From assembly GCA_000310025.1 (NCBI GenBank), contig FN649750.1:1429582-1475800 (forward strand): a DNA stretch of 46,219 nucleotides. Direction: 5' to 3'. Position 1 is the stretch's first letter; every line of letters begins with the position of its first letter. The stretch comes from Ectocarpus siliculosus (lineage: Eukaryota; Sar; Phaeophyceae; Ectocarpales; Ectocarpaceae). The notes under the pieces are model-generated. The model was given only the letters and a program-made list of their open reading frames with translations. It was not told the origin of the DNA and ran no database searches. The position numbers and the translations under genes are program-made. Positions 30,628-41,335 of this stretch are shown piece by piece.

Positions 30628-33600
30628 TCAAGCCGGCACGAGCGTGGGTCGCTCCTCCTCCTGCTGAGGTTCCGCCGCATCTGTAACGGCAGGGACGACC
30701 ACCGGCGCCTCCGTTGGGGCCTCCGGCAACAGCTCCTCCAGGGAGGATGCTCCCTGTGCAGCAGTTTCCTCCGACGGTTTCGAGGCCTCGGCGGCGGCGG
30801 GGACCGCTGCTGGAACTGGTTCTGATGCCGTTGCTGGAACTGGTTCTGGTGCCGTTGCTGGAACTGGTTCCGGTACCGTTGCTGGAACTGGTTCTGGTGC
30901 CGCTTCGGACTCTAGCTCGGCCAGCTCGGCAAGGAGGTCCTCCTCGTTGGCGTCCGTCCAAGAGCCGCCGATGGCCTTGGAAATTTCCTGCGGTCGGGAC
31001 AGCAATTGAAAAAACAGCAAAAGTGGTGAAGCAGGAACAACATTCCAGCAATTGTGTTGGCGGCGTTGTCGAAAAGGGGGCGCAGAAACGACAGGCGTGA
31101 CTCTTTAGAAAAAATGTGGGGATCAAAACGGTAGGGCGACGATATGTAGAAGACCTCGACTGCATGCGAAAACAAATACCATCGCCCTTGTGGGGGGGAA
31201 CACGCTGGCTTCCATCTTAGTATGAATAAACAACAACAAACACAATTTCGTCTTAATAGAAACAACAACGCAAAAACACACGCGCGTCGTTCCAGTCCGT
31301 CCACGCTTGGAACCCGTCCTACAAGAGCCGGAGGCGAATCCCCTGGTCACGCGGCTGACATGGCCCAGGTGCCGTATACAAGAACGTATGACGATGCCCG
31401 GCTCGAACTCGAATCGGAAGAACTATACCCACACCTGCCCCCGAAAAACTCTCGCAACATTAATTCTTTGCGTTGCAGTAACTCAGGCATGTTCACCTGT
31501 TGCTAATAGCCGTAACACCCATTAACACGAAAAAAAAAAAAAAAGCACAGCAACAACACAAGCAAGAGCACTCCATCGTTTCCCGTCGATCACGGGCTGT
31601 TTTCAACAGACACTTGAACGTGAAAAACGGAAGAGAGTGCCGTGCTACAGTATACTATACAGAAGCCGAAATCAAACCATTGGACTAGTCAGCGCTGAGG
31701 GAGTCACCCTCCTCGGAAGTGAAAGTGCCGGGGCTCACGAAACCCGTGACTAACTTTTGTAGAAGCCGAAATCGAACCGTGAGACTCGTCAGCGCTGACG
31801 ATGCAGTCTAATGATTTGACTTCGGCTTCGAGAACTACTGCGCTACATAGTCTAATGATTTGATTTCGGATTCTGTACCTTTTGTAGTACAAAAAACGGC
31901 ACTGAAAAACACGAACAAAGCTGACCTCTTCCATCGCGATGGACTCCGCAGTGTCCGCCATGAGCTCCTCCACCTTGTCCAGGGGCATCTCCTCGTGGAG
32001 CTTGTTCAGCGCGACGTTCCCCTCCTTGAGGGCGTTGAACACCTGAAGCTGCTGGGTCTCCCAATCGATGGTGTCCATCTAGTATTGGGGAGGGGTGGCG
32101 TAGGGGCGGGGTGAGTGAGCTTTCGCCCGCTACATGACGAAATACTAGAGATATGTTCCTGGACGTCTTGAGCAGACTACCCGGTACCCTTTGGCATGGT
32201 TACAGATCGTGGGCATAACAGCAGAAACATCACGTCGAGCAGCAGCAGCAGCCGAGAGAGACAACAACACCGGAAAAAAGAAAATAACACAACATGTATG
32301 GTAGATATTTACCACCCTCCGCAACACTTCTGCATGATCAAAACCGCTCCACCACATTCGTCAAGACACACCGTGCCAAACTTCACGTCATAACTCCCAC
32401 CAATGCAGGCGTAAACAGGAAACTCACCATCTGGTGAACGCTGAGGAGCTGCGAGCTAGCCTTGTCCGCTTGATCTTGCTTAAGCCTGACAACAAAGAAA
32501 AACCAATGGTTCGTGTAAGAAAAAACGCTTGCCAAAAACAAACAAGAAGAAAAGTTGTCCACGACAAGAAATGTCGCAGGAACATGCCCGACACGTTCTT
32601 GAGCTAGGTTCATCATGCGGAAGAACGGCATGGTGTGGGCGATCTGTGGTAGAGGAACTCAAAGCACAGGCAGGACGTCTACTACACTGCATTGAGATAC
32701 AAGGAAGGGGACGCCCCGACGGTGAGACCAGGGGACGCAACCGAAGGGTCCCCTGGCGAACACAGGAAACACGCTGCATAGTATTCGAGAGAAATTGATC
32801 CCACAAAACAGTAACAGCAAGAGACGCGTTCGCAAAAGCAGAAGAGTGCGCCTGGCTCATGAATTGGCATCGATCGCGCTAACTGATTGGCCAACGAGAA
32901 GGTGCCAGGCTAACCGGGCAATAATCAAGACCCCAAAGGAGGCAAAAAAAAAAAAAACACCGAGCCAAGCACAGGACGCCAAAAGACTAACCCCAACCTT
33001 TTGGGAGATATCTACATACAACAAAGAACGAGCCGGTCCACCTCAGAACCCAAGAAACCACCGATGCGTGAATGTGTGTGTTGTGCATTCGTTCCGTCAA
33101 ACAGCAAGCATCAGAATCAGCTGACACGACGTCAGCCTTATTGCAGGAAAACTAAAGCTATGGCGTCTTCTCGTCCGTGGATCCCCTCCCCTGCAGAAGG
33201 GGCGAGGAGAGAGGAGCGTGGGTGACGAGGCTCCACGGCCGGAATAGAGTACTTGCAATGAAGACACATCGCTAGGACGTAGCTGTGTGTGAGATAGGTC
33301 GAGAGATAGAGAGATGCGACATGGCCGAAACGTTTGTTGACTACAAGAAAGCCATGTACTGAGCACATCCATGTGGTGGAACAATCCGCGGCGTGGTGTG
33401 CAATGTACGGCAGGACACACCGCGAGAAAGCGAGAAGGGCACACAAAGCAGCTGACGGAGAAAAATTCGTATACCGCACAACAGCAAGATGATGGACGGA
33501 CGGACGGACGAAGACAAGACAGGCCCTAACAACAATCACAATGCGGGCTCACTTCTTGATCTTGAGAAGAAGAAGCGCGCGGTCTTTTCGCTTCTCTTTC

Positions 33601-35301
33601 ACCATCGCCGCAGCCTGTGCCTGCAGCTTAGCGCATTCGAGGTCCAACTGCCAGCAAAAGCAGATGGAGAAGGGGAGCGAAAGCCGAGGGGGGGGGTTGA
33701 AACGGCAATCGTCAAAATAAATAATTTTCTAGAGTTCGTAGGAATTTTGACTTTTCAGGATCAGGGTGCCACCCATCGGTTTGTCTCGTTGAGCAGCGAT
33801 CGGAATGGTTGCCAAGGGCGTGCACTTCCTCCCCTGAAAGAAAGGGAACGGGGGACACAGGGGACTCGGAATTATTCTCTGATAGGCCGAGAACAGAAAG
33901 TGACGTTCCCGGGATCGTTCCTGGACAAAATTGCGCCCCCCTATGTAGGTTCCTCCTTTTTGGTGCATACACCGCACATGAACTGAATAGCCCAATGGAC
34001 CATGTGGAACGTGGAACACGGACTCGTCGGTGGCAACAACGTGGGATATGCGTGATCGATTCGGGCATACGTCCTTGCCACAGGTGCTTTCCTGCCCGGT
34101 TCGCGCGACATATATACGCATTACCACAATCACCAGGTGTCTCACAAAAACGGCAGCGGACGATCTCGTGCTGTTGTATTGGGGAAGAAGGAGTGCCAAA
34201 GAAGACGACAAGTTGCCGTTGACTGCAGCCGCAAGAATCAACCCTTCCAGGGCACTCTCGAGGGAGCGGATTGCACGACGAGCAACGCCTGCTGTTGGAA
34301 CTGATACTTAGCACATGCAGATGATGTTCGCTGGTCAACAGCTTCGAAACCTACACCGTTCCTCTTTCTGCTGCTTTTGTTGTGCCTGTTGCCTCCGAGC
34401 ACCTGCGTGCCGCACGCGCACGCTCAAGACTTTTCGTATTCCATGCCTGAGTACTGCTGCATGTGGTGCGGTTTGGACTCAACGACATGACGAAGGGAAC
34501 ACGAGGGAATTCCGAGTTCCCTGTTCCGTGTTTGTCGAGAGGCTTCATACACGCCCTCGTGCGACGACAACAACAGCACATTCTTCCGCTATTCCACCGC
34601 AAAACGCCTACACGAAGATACAACAACCCTACTGTAAGCGATACATGCTCGCGACTGCAAGCATCTATCGCTTCCAGTGTGCCGGGTGTACTCAGCACTC
34701 GTGAACAGACCGTGTACAAAATGCATCTGCAGAGGTCAAACTTGCCCCGAGGTGCACTACTCAGGAGGGTTTTGTTTGGAACCAGTCTCCTAGCAACTGA
34801 TGCCATTGGTTTCATTGGACGTAGTATGCACAGCGCTAACGCCCCCATGTGCGCTTCCCACTGATCGATCTTCTGACGGACTTCGCAAAATAACATCAAG
34901 CCGTCGTTATCGCTCACAGACTGCACTTTTCCTGGCATTTTCTACGGGTTTTGCTGCTGTACCGCGGGGGTGTGACCGCGGGTGAACCGAGATTTGTGTG
35001 AACTGAGATGCACAGTTCCCGACGAAATAGACTTGTTGCATCAGGCAGAAGGGTGCTCTTATCTGTGACCTTTCATCTACTGCGGTGGATACAAGCAAGT
35101 CGGCCAGCAAAGTGCAGTGCGTTCTGCGTATTTCATCTACAGCAGTACTCTGCATCGTGTGCAGTCTCGACTGTACCCTCTGACCTTCTTCTGGTAACGC
35201 GTCAGCCGATCGCGAGAGTTCTTGAGATCAAGGACTGCTCTGTCCTGGTCGGTAACATGGTCTCTCTCCCTCTTCTTCTTCCTGGACATGAGGTTCCCCA
35301 T
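30628..35301 (-). CDS. VPS20: VPS20/CHMP6, ESCRT-III subunit, 5 exons
   Basis: Exons, transcribed high to low: 35301-35185, 33647-33553, 32485-32428, 32078-31926, 30987-30628. Total 783 nt, 260 aa. The start MGNLMSRKKK carries the Gly-2 N-myristoylation signal and basic patch of CHMP6. Next come VTDQDRAVLDLKNSRDRL and RYQKK (helix 1), KEKRKDRALLLLKIKK (helix 2), then ALKEGNVALNKLHEEM and LDKVEELMADTAESIA, matching the CHMP6 LQFGNECLNKMHQVMSIEEV segment. Then EEDLLAELAELE (acidic helix) and a C-terminal LPEAPTEAP (228-236), which matches the CHMP6 MIM2 motif that binds the VPS4 MIT domain. The protein acts on endosomal membranes, links ESCRT-II to Snf7 polymer and serves multivesicular-body formation. 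It is about 60 residues longer than the human protein because of an EPVPAT repeat (about 172-200). Exon 2 ends with two leftover bases completed by exon 3; the others are phase 0. Confidence 0.92.
30807..30902 (-). repeat. 24-bp repeat x4 in VPS20 exon 5
   Basis: Four 24-bp units (plus strand TGCTGGAACTGGTTC followed by nine variable bases) encode repeated EPVPAT-type octapeptides. Each unit is a multiple of three, so copy-number changes keep the frame. It separates the acidic helix from the MIM2 motif. Confidence 0.88.
31661..31876. repeat. nested foldback of the GAAGCCGAA repeat in VPS20 intron 4
   Basis: Two forward units (31661 and 31761: AGAAGCCGAAATC-AACC then GACT-GTCAGCGCTGA) are followed by two inverted units (31805-31829 and 31849-31876: AGTCTAATGATTTGA then TTCGG-TTC). 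They can pair into nested hairpins within intron 4 (30988-31925). The same unit occurs at 18251-18318. Confidence 0.8.
33648..35184 (-). other. intron 1 of VPS20, 1.5 kb
   Basis: Donor GTCAGA, acceptor TTTTGCTGGCAG. No gene or strong repeat was recognised inside. Confidence 0.7.
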
Positions 35302-36603
35302 GGTCGCAGCAGCAGCGCAGAGAGGCGAAGGGAAGCAGAGCAGCGCAGCGACGCAGGGGGCACCGCAGATTCACCATAGCGCGAAGTTCGGAATACATGC
35401 ATATGTGCACGAACCGGGTTCTCTCAACCCCTCGTTGGCCAATCAGCGGCCTCTGACCGACAGGATTCGCAGATTCGCGGCGCTAAACGATAAACTACCA
35501 CGAGTGCGAGCAGTGCACAGCACGCGCACGCACAAGGAATGATGGGCACAGTCTAGCTGGGGTGTGATTTTCCAACCGCGTCTGCCATCAATAACGTCTT
35601 GGTGAACCTTTGTCCTCAAGCCCAGCCTCGAGATCATCAACCTCCGAATCGCGTGCCCAACTGCCCCTTCCCCGATGTCTCTCTCCCCCCGTTCTTTTTG
35701 CGCTGCCTGGGCAATGTAGTGGGGTGAAGCTCCTCCTGCGCAGCGCAAACGCAGAGCAGCAGCAGGTGGTGCGAGTGTGTCGCGATACAAAAGAAATCCT
35801 GCACACCCGTGGTACTGTACTGCAGGTACCCCGGAGGGCCGGAACAAGTTTTTTACGTTGAGCTTATCTTTCTTGGGGGTTATCATGAGCAGCCGCGACC
35901 GTTCTTTTCCCTCCGTCCCAGGAAGGGAAAAACAGGCCTAGGTATCGCCCTGTGCCAACACGATTCAGGGCCCCAAACTTGATTTCCGGGGGGCCTAAAT
36001 AACCCCCCTTCTCGACCCAACCGATAGGGTACCGACGGATTGATGATCTGTTGGAGGGAGAAAAAATAGGGCACTCTTCGACATCCCGGTTTGGTCTAGC
36101 TCCGACAACAGATGACCGTGCTACAAGGCGTATTTGTGCACAAAATTCATAAGAGACCTCACCCCAACCCCCGGAGTTACCGAGGGACGGAATCTATCGG
36201 AGATCGAATCACGTATATACGAAGCCAGCTAAACAGCCAGGTAGTAGGAGACACGTAGGAGGTGACACTCAGCTACAGCAGTATGTCTCGCACATACATG
36301 GAGAAACATCCACCCACCCGCCGTGGCCCGACCCCTTCCATATGTGAAAGTACAGCAGTAATAGCAAACCTGGCGCCCCTTCTCTGGCTATAAACACACC
36401 AACGTGGTGACGGTTCTCTGGCTGCACCACGAGGAGTCTGAACGATGTGCTGTTTTTCCTTTCTTGGAATATCTCGACAATCATATGTACACGATGGGTG
36501 AAATAAGATATAGGTATGGGAGTCATTATAATAGCAGCTGCGGCAGCTAGTGTGCATTCGCGTCAGTACCACTGTTCATTTATGTCGGCGGCAGTGTTGT
36601 TAG

Positions 36604-36854
36604 GTGCCGATCGTTCGGCGGTACTGCCGTAGGAGATGGCGAACATTTGCGTATGCTCCTCCGCAGTTGATGTGCGATATTTCCAACTTCCAGCTGGAGT
36701 GAAGTGTTGGTTGGATAATATTTTCCACGAGTATGAATTGCGCGTTCGGGTTGCTGCGTTGCTGCCTGGATGCAGCGTGTCTCTAGCCTCGCACAGCATC
36801 GCAGATAGACTACTGTCAGGTATTGAGTCGTACCCCGCGGCTCATTACCCCTCC
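36604..36854 (+). repeat. dispersed repeat, copy 2
   Basis: Diverged copy of 7027-7410 in the same orientation. Shared words include GTGCCGATCGTTCGGCGGT, CTCCTCCGC-GTTGAT, GGGTTGCTGC, GCACAGCATCGCA and CCGCGGCTCATTA. Confidence 0.75.
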
Positions 36855-37819
36855 CCACTAGTCCAGCCCGTGTACTACATGTACAAGAAAATGGCGGCGT
36901 TTCATGCATTGCATTTACTGGACGGGGTAGGTGCTCCATCATGTTGGTCCTGTACAGTTGTACCTGCCTCCCTGGTTTCGTGTGATCATGGCTTTGGGGC
37001 TCATAGAGGGGATACTAGCTCGCGCATAACGTACCCCAACGAACACAGGTCCCCCCTCCGCGGAGATCCTATGCTGTAATTTGGAACTGCAGTTAATAGG
37101 AACTGCAGTAGACAACTGGTACCTCCCCCCCCAAAAACAAATCTTCAAGAACATGGCATGTGGGTATTATGGAATATATCTAAAGTACAAACATAAAGCA
37201 AGAGTCTACTTGGTAGGTGTTTGCGCACCTGTTGTCTCTACGCACACGATATACTGCTGATGCGCAGCTGTAAACGCGCCCAACATTTCGTGTACTTTTT
37301 ATCTGGGTTGTCAAGGTGGATGTATCTATTTAGCGATTGATTGCGGCCGCCGAATAAATATACAAAATGCTCATGGTTCGAAACGGCACCAATTTGCACA
37401 CGTGATGATGCAAGACAATTGTCAGGGATGGCGTCGGCGGTACACAGATGGTTTCAAGGGCTCGGCCATTGGGGTCGTGCTGACTTGTTCAGGCCAACTG
37501 TAATCGACGAGAAGAACAGGAGAAGTCTGTTTGGGGAACCCCTTTCGCTGGCTAAACTCAAATCCATTGTGTAGGTGACGGTTCGAAATATATGTGCTGC
37601 TTTGCAACCGGCAGGTTCTGCACGGTGTGACAGCTGATCTATTCCCAAAAAGTGGCAGATCTCCTACTCTCCGAGCACCCGGCCCTACGTTATGAATACA
37701 AACGGATAGCTGGGAAATGCTTTACCTGTGTGTACAAAGTGTGCACTTTACGACCAAAAGTCCACGCGAATTCCGCCCAGTTCGCCGCCTTGTTGCCCAT
37801 TGTTTCAACGCTTCTTCGT

Positions 37820-38040
37820 CATGTTGGCAACCTTGTCGATACCTAAAACATTGACACCATCGCTATCAATGCAACAGTTCCCATTCTCTCATCAAGGCCC
37901 GACGGGTTTGCTGGTGGTTCTTCTTTAGGTGTTGAACCAGATAGACATCTGAAACATCGACACGAGCACTATCAGGACCATAGTCCACATCCTCTCATCA
38001 CGATCTGACGCGTTTGCCGGTGGTGCTTTATCCGCTGGGA
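37820..38040. repeat. diverged tandem duplication, about 110-bp units
   Basis: Two successive copies share ACATTGACACCATCGCTATCA / ACATCGACACGAGCACTATCA type words, then CTCTCATCA, GA-C-GTTTGC-GGTGGT and a CTTTA tail. No protein was recognised. Confidence 0.6.
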
Positions 38041-38633
38041 ATTCTTGCACTGGAGAACTGGTGCTTCGTACACCACGTGGTTTCTCTTTGTACTCCCTGG
38101 AGCTCATCGGTTTTCTCGAATACCTGTGCGAACAAGCGGAGATAGTCGGAGAGACGGCCGCATCATGGCAGCCATTCGTGAGCATGTAAGAAAACATGGG
38201 ACACAACGCTCACGTGTCATGCACGTTCCTGGATATGTAAGAACACTTGGAAGCAGCCAGCCGAGGTTTTCTCTTGATAGTCCGGCGACTTCCCGATGGA
38301 AGAGAACGGGGGGGGGGTGTTTTGCGGTTGAAAGATATGTGTTTGTAGCTGCCATACGTTTACGAGTAATGGTGTTTTCAGGCACGAAAAGTGAAAACCT
38401 TATACCAGTATCTCGTGGTCAAGGCTGAGGACACACACCATGGGCCTGGAGGGAAGGAAGAATATGTTGAGGTTGAGAAGGACAAGGCTGAGTTCGAAAC
38501 GAAAAATGACAAATCGAGGTGAAGAGACACAGCTCTGTAAATAGGCGAATACTCAGGACACACCAATACGAGAATAAGGGGTGAATAAGGGCTAAGAACC
38601 TCCATACCCAGACGGCCATCAGATTCTGTTACG

Positions 38634-38659
38634 GTGTACAGCATACCCACTATGCTACA
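38634..38659 (-). repeat. partial copy of the tRNA-like repeat
   Basis: On the minus strand TGTAGCATAGTGGGTATGCT continues GTACACC. This matches the A-box half of the sequence at 38862-38933 (TAGCATAGTGGATCTGCTGT). No B box follows. Confidence 0.5.
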
Positions 38660-38861
38660 CAACAAAAGTACACCCGGGGTCCTTCAACTTGTTACGGCTG
38701 TTAGACCTCGGAATTGACCCCAGGGTGATGTAATCCCTGTAATCAGCGCTGCCCCATGCGGTCCATCAACTTACAGGCGGGAGTATGTGCCTTCACTTGG
38801 ACGACTGAAATGTATACCGTCTTTCAGGCGTATCCCAGACAGGAAAACATGCGTCACATAT

Positions 38862-38933
38862 GGTCCACGGGGGATTCGAACCCCGGTTGTACTTTTGGTA
38901 GGGTGTACAGCAGATCCACTATGCTACAAGTCA
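38862..38933 (-). repeat. tRNA-derived SINE-like sequence (degenerate tRNA)
   Basis: The minus strand shows a Pol III A box TAGCATAGTGG and, about 45 nt later, a B box GGGGTTCGAATCCCC forming a T-arm hairpin. The acceptor stem does not pair (TGACTTG against GTGGACC), and the anticodon arm (GTAC...GTAC) has an oversized loop, so it is not a working tRNA gene. With the partial copy 230 bp away, a tRNA-derived SINE head is the best reading. Confidence 0.6.
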
Positions 38934-39269
38934 GCCCCAAATTCTCCATGAAAAGCCTTTGGCCTAATCGCATGAGTAATTGCCTGTGCGCTCTTGCTGT
39001 TGTCTACTTTGCCAACCAGTTAAACATGAACTACTCTTCATGTGTATGGCGAGTCCTACTGCTGCACTGCTGCATATTGGACATCACAGTGAACCTAAGA
39101 ACGTCACCGGCAGCAGCGACAAACAGCAATTGCCTGAGAACCAAAACGGGCTGCACCAAACTCATTTCATCTCATGAGCCGTTCCCAGCAACATCGGACC
39201 AAACTTTTCAAGCTTATCACATGAAGCCGAGAATCTATGTACACTGCAGAAAAGAACTGGTGGAACCAT

Positions 39270-41335
39270 CTACCTGGAAATGGCCATCACGAGCACCCGA
39301 TGCGCCCGAGCCCTCCTCCTCGTCCTTGGTAGTGTCAAACCCAGCGGCGGGTCCGTTGTCAGCTTAGACTTGGCTCTCGGTGTGCCATCCATTACAGCTC
39401 GTTCGATAGGTGATGAGGCATCGCTTTGCCAGCACCAAGAGACCGCGCGTATTGCCTCCAGTTGCAACAACATGCGACAGACGGCCTTCAGGCCGCACGG
39501 CTGTCCCTTCGTGGAGTCGATTGCTTGGGCTTGTTGATCACGGAGAAGCCAGGTCGTGTAAGCCAGAGGCGTGCCGCTGAATACTTCTACTCCTTCCTTG
39601 TTGGCAATTCTAACGGTCGATGCCGTGTCAGCACCGGCGTCCAGAAATAGCCGCAGAACCCTGGGAGAGCCTGATAGGAGGGCACGCCCAATGCTACACA
39701 CTACTGGTGTTCTGCCGTCTGGGTGTTTTTTGTTGACGTATGTATTCCAGTCCATGTGTTTCCACCGTTGCTGCTGCAAGAGGATTTTCACTGATGCCTC
39801 GCTGCCGAATTTCGTAGCATCGATCAGGACTCTGCCTGTGTCGATTACTCCGGCGTCCGCCAACATGACCACGATATCATATTGCTGGGTCCGTACCGCC
39901 CGTCTTAAAGCATCTGCGCCGGCGCTTGCACCGCCACAGCCTTGGATCCCGAGTTGCTGTATCAGCTTTCGTACTACCGTTGCGTGCTTTGAGATCACCG
40001 CGGCATCCAGCGGCAGGATTATCCGTCCCCGCAGGCATGTATCCATTCGACCGAGCAAGGGGTTCGCATTCGCATGAAGGAGTTCGCTGATGGCGCCTAC
40101 ATGCCCGCTTCTCGCTGCCACGAACAGTGGTGTCTCTCCGGCGGGCGTACGGCTGTCTGGGTTTGCCCAGCTAAAGTTTTGATTACCTCGGAATGGTCGT
40201 TGACAGCAGCCATGTGAAGTGGCGTGAATCCCGCAGAATCCGCCCCGTCGAGATCGGCGCCGGCATTCACGAGCATCCTCGTCACAGCTACGTGCCCATA
40301 ACCAGCAGACATGATCAGAGCAGTAGCACCCCGCGTGTCCACTGCCGACAAGCCAGCTCCCTTGTTCAGCAAGATCCCAACAACTTGCGAGTGGCCGTTG
40401 TAGACAGCCACCATGAGCGGCGTCCATCCCTGTGGCTCCACCGCTTCGAGATCGGCGCCGGCATTCACGAGCATCCTCGTCACAGCTACGTGTCCCAAAT
40501 GAGCAGAGATGATCAGAGCAGTAGAACCCGACTTGTCCACTACCGACAAGTCAGCTCCCTTGTTTAGCAAGATCCCAACAACTTGCGAGTGGCCGTTGTA
40601 GACAGCCACCATGAGCGGTGTCCATCCCTGTGGCTCCGCCGCTTCGAGATTAGCACCTGCAGTCACGAGCATCCTCGTCACAGCTACGTGTCCCACACGA
40701 GCAGCGATGATCACAGCAGTAGAACCCGACTTGTCCACTACCGACAAGTCAGCTCCCTTGTTTAACAAGATCCCAAGAACTTTCGAGTGGCCCTGGTAGG
40801 CAGCCATCATGACCGGAGTCCACCCCAACGTTAGTTCCGCCGCTTCGAGATTGGCGCCCGCATTCACGAGCATCCTCGTCACAGCTACGTGCCTATGAGA
40901 AACAGAGATGAACAGGGCAGTAGAACCCAAATCGTTTACTACCGACAAGTCCGCTCCCTTGTTCAGCAAGATCCCAACAACTTGCGAGTGACCCTCACCG
41001 GCAGCGACCATGAGCGGAGTCCAGCCAAGTGGATTGCCCCGCCGATCAATGTCGGCCGATCCACTCGAAAGAAGGGTATGCATGAGCTCATCATCGTTGT
41101 CCAATGCTGCCGCGTGCAAACCAGTATTATACCCGCCCGGAGTACACGGCTGCGCGGCAGGCGGCGAGGCCATATTCCTGCACGGTTCCTTGCAGTGTTC
41201 GACTTTGCTCTCGATTCGAGGGGGTTCCGTGGAAGCACAGCAGCTCGAGCAGCAGGTCCGGTGCAGACCTAGAATATTACCTGTTGTACACTCGTCAAAA
41301 TAATCAAATGAAGAAACTGTCTCATCTACAGTCAT
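39270..41335 (-). CDS. ankyrin-repeat protein, interrupted by one frame change
   Basis: Two overlapping minus-strand frames, 41335-40097 (412 codons) and 40427-39270, read as one protein if the frame shifts between about 40190 and 40165. The first gives about ten ankyrin repeats of 33 residues (from about residue 70), with GWTPLMVAVYNGHSQVVGIL and GHVAVTRMLVNAGADLE alternating. The second continues ANPDSRTPAGETPLFVAARS, then weaker repeats (VLRLFLDAGADTAS) and an Arg-rich end. Ankyrin repeats bind other proteins; no enzyme domain is present, so the target is unknown. Pairs of repeats are nearly identical at DNA level with a period of about 198 bp, which points to recent duplication or conversion. 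Starts at 41335 (MTVDETVSSF) or 41173 (MASPPAAQPC) are both possible; the N-terminus has a Cys-rich CCSSCC stretch. It could be a pseudogene or a live gene with a sequencing error. Confidence 0.82.
40240..41050 (-). repeat. about 198-bp coding tandem repeats of the ankyrin gene
   Basis: Four successive units, each a pair of ankyrin repeats, share long identical words such as CACGAGCATCCTCGTCACAG and AGCAAGATCCCAACAACTTG on the plus strand. Confidence 0.85.

Larger units (their letters stand above)
35302..39269. other. gene-free interval between VPS20 and the ankyrin gene
   Basis: No coding region was recognised. It contains a dispersed repeat (36604-36854), a diverged tandem duplication (37820-38040) and tRNA-like SINE-type sequences (38634-38659, 38862-38933). 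The part next to 35301 must include the VPS20 promoter. Confidence 0.5.

Noticed and set aside
38862-38933. Functional tRNA gene
   Set aside because: The acceptor stem does not pair and the anticodon loop is oversized, although A and B boxes are present.
41266-41300. Small intron near the start of the ankyrin gene (ACAACAG|GTAATATTCTAG)
   Set aside because: The stretch would be only about 12 nt and the frame is open through it, so no intron is needed.
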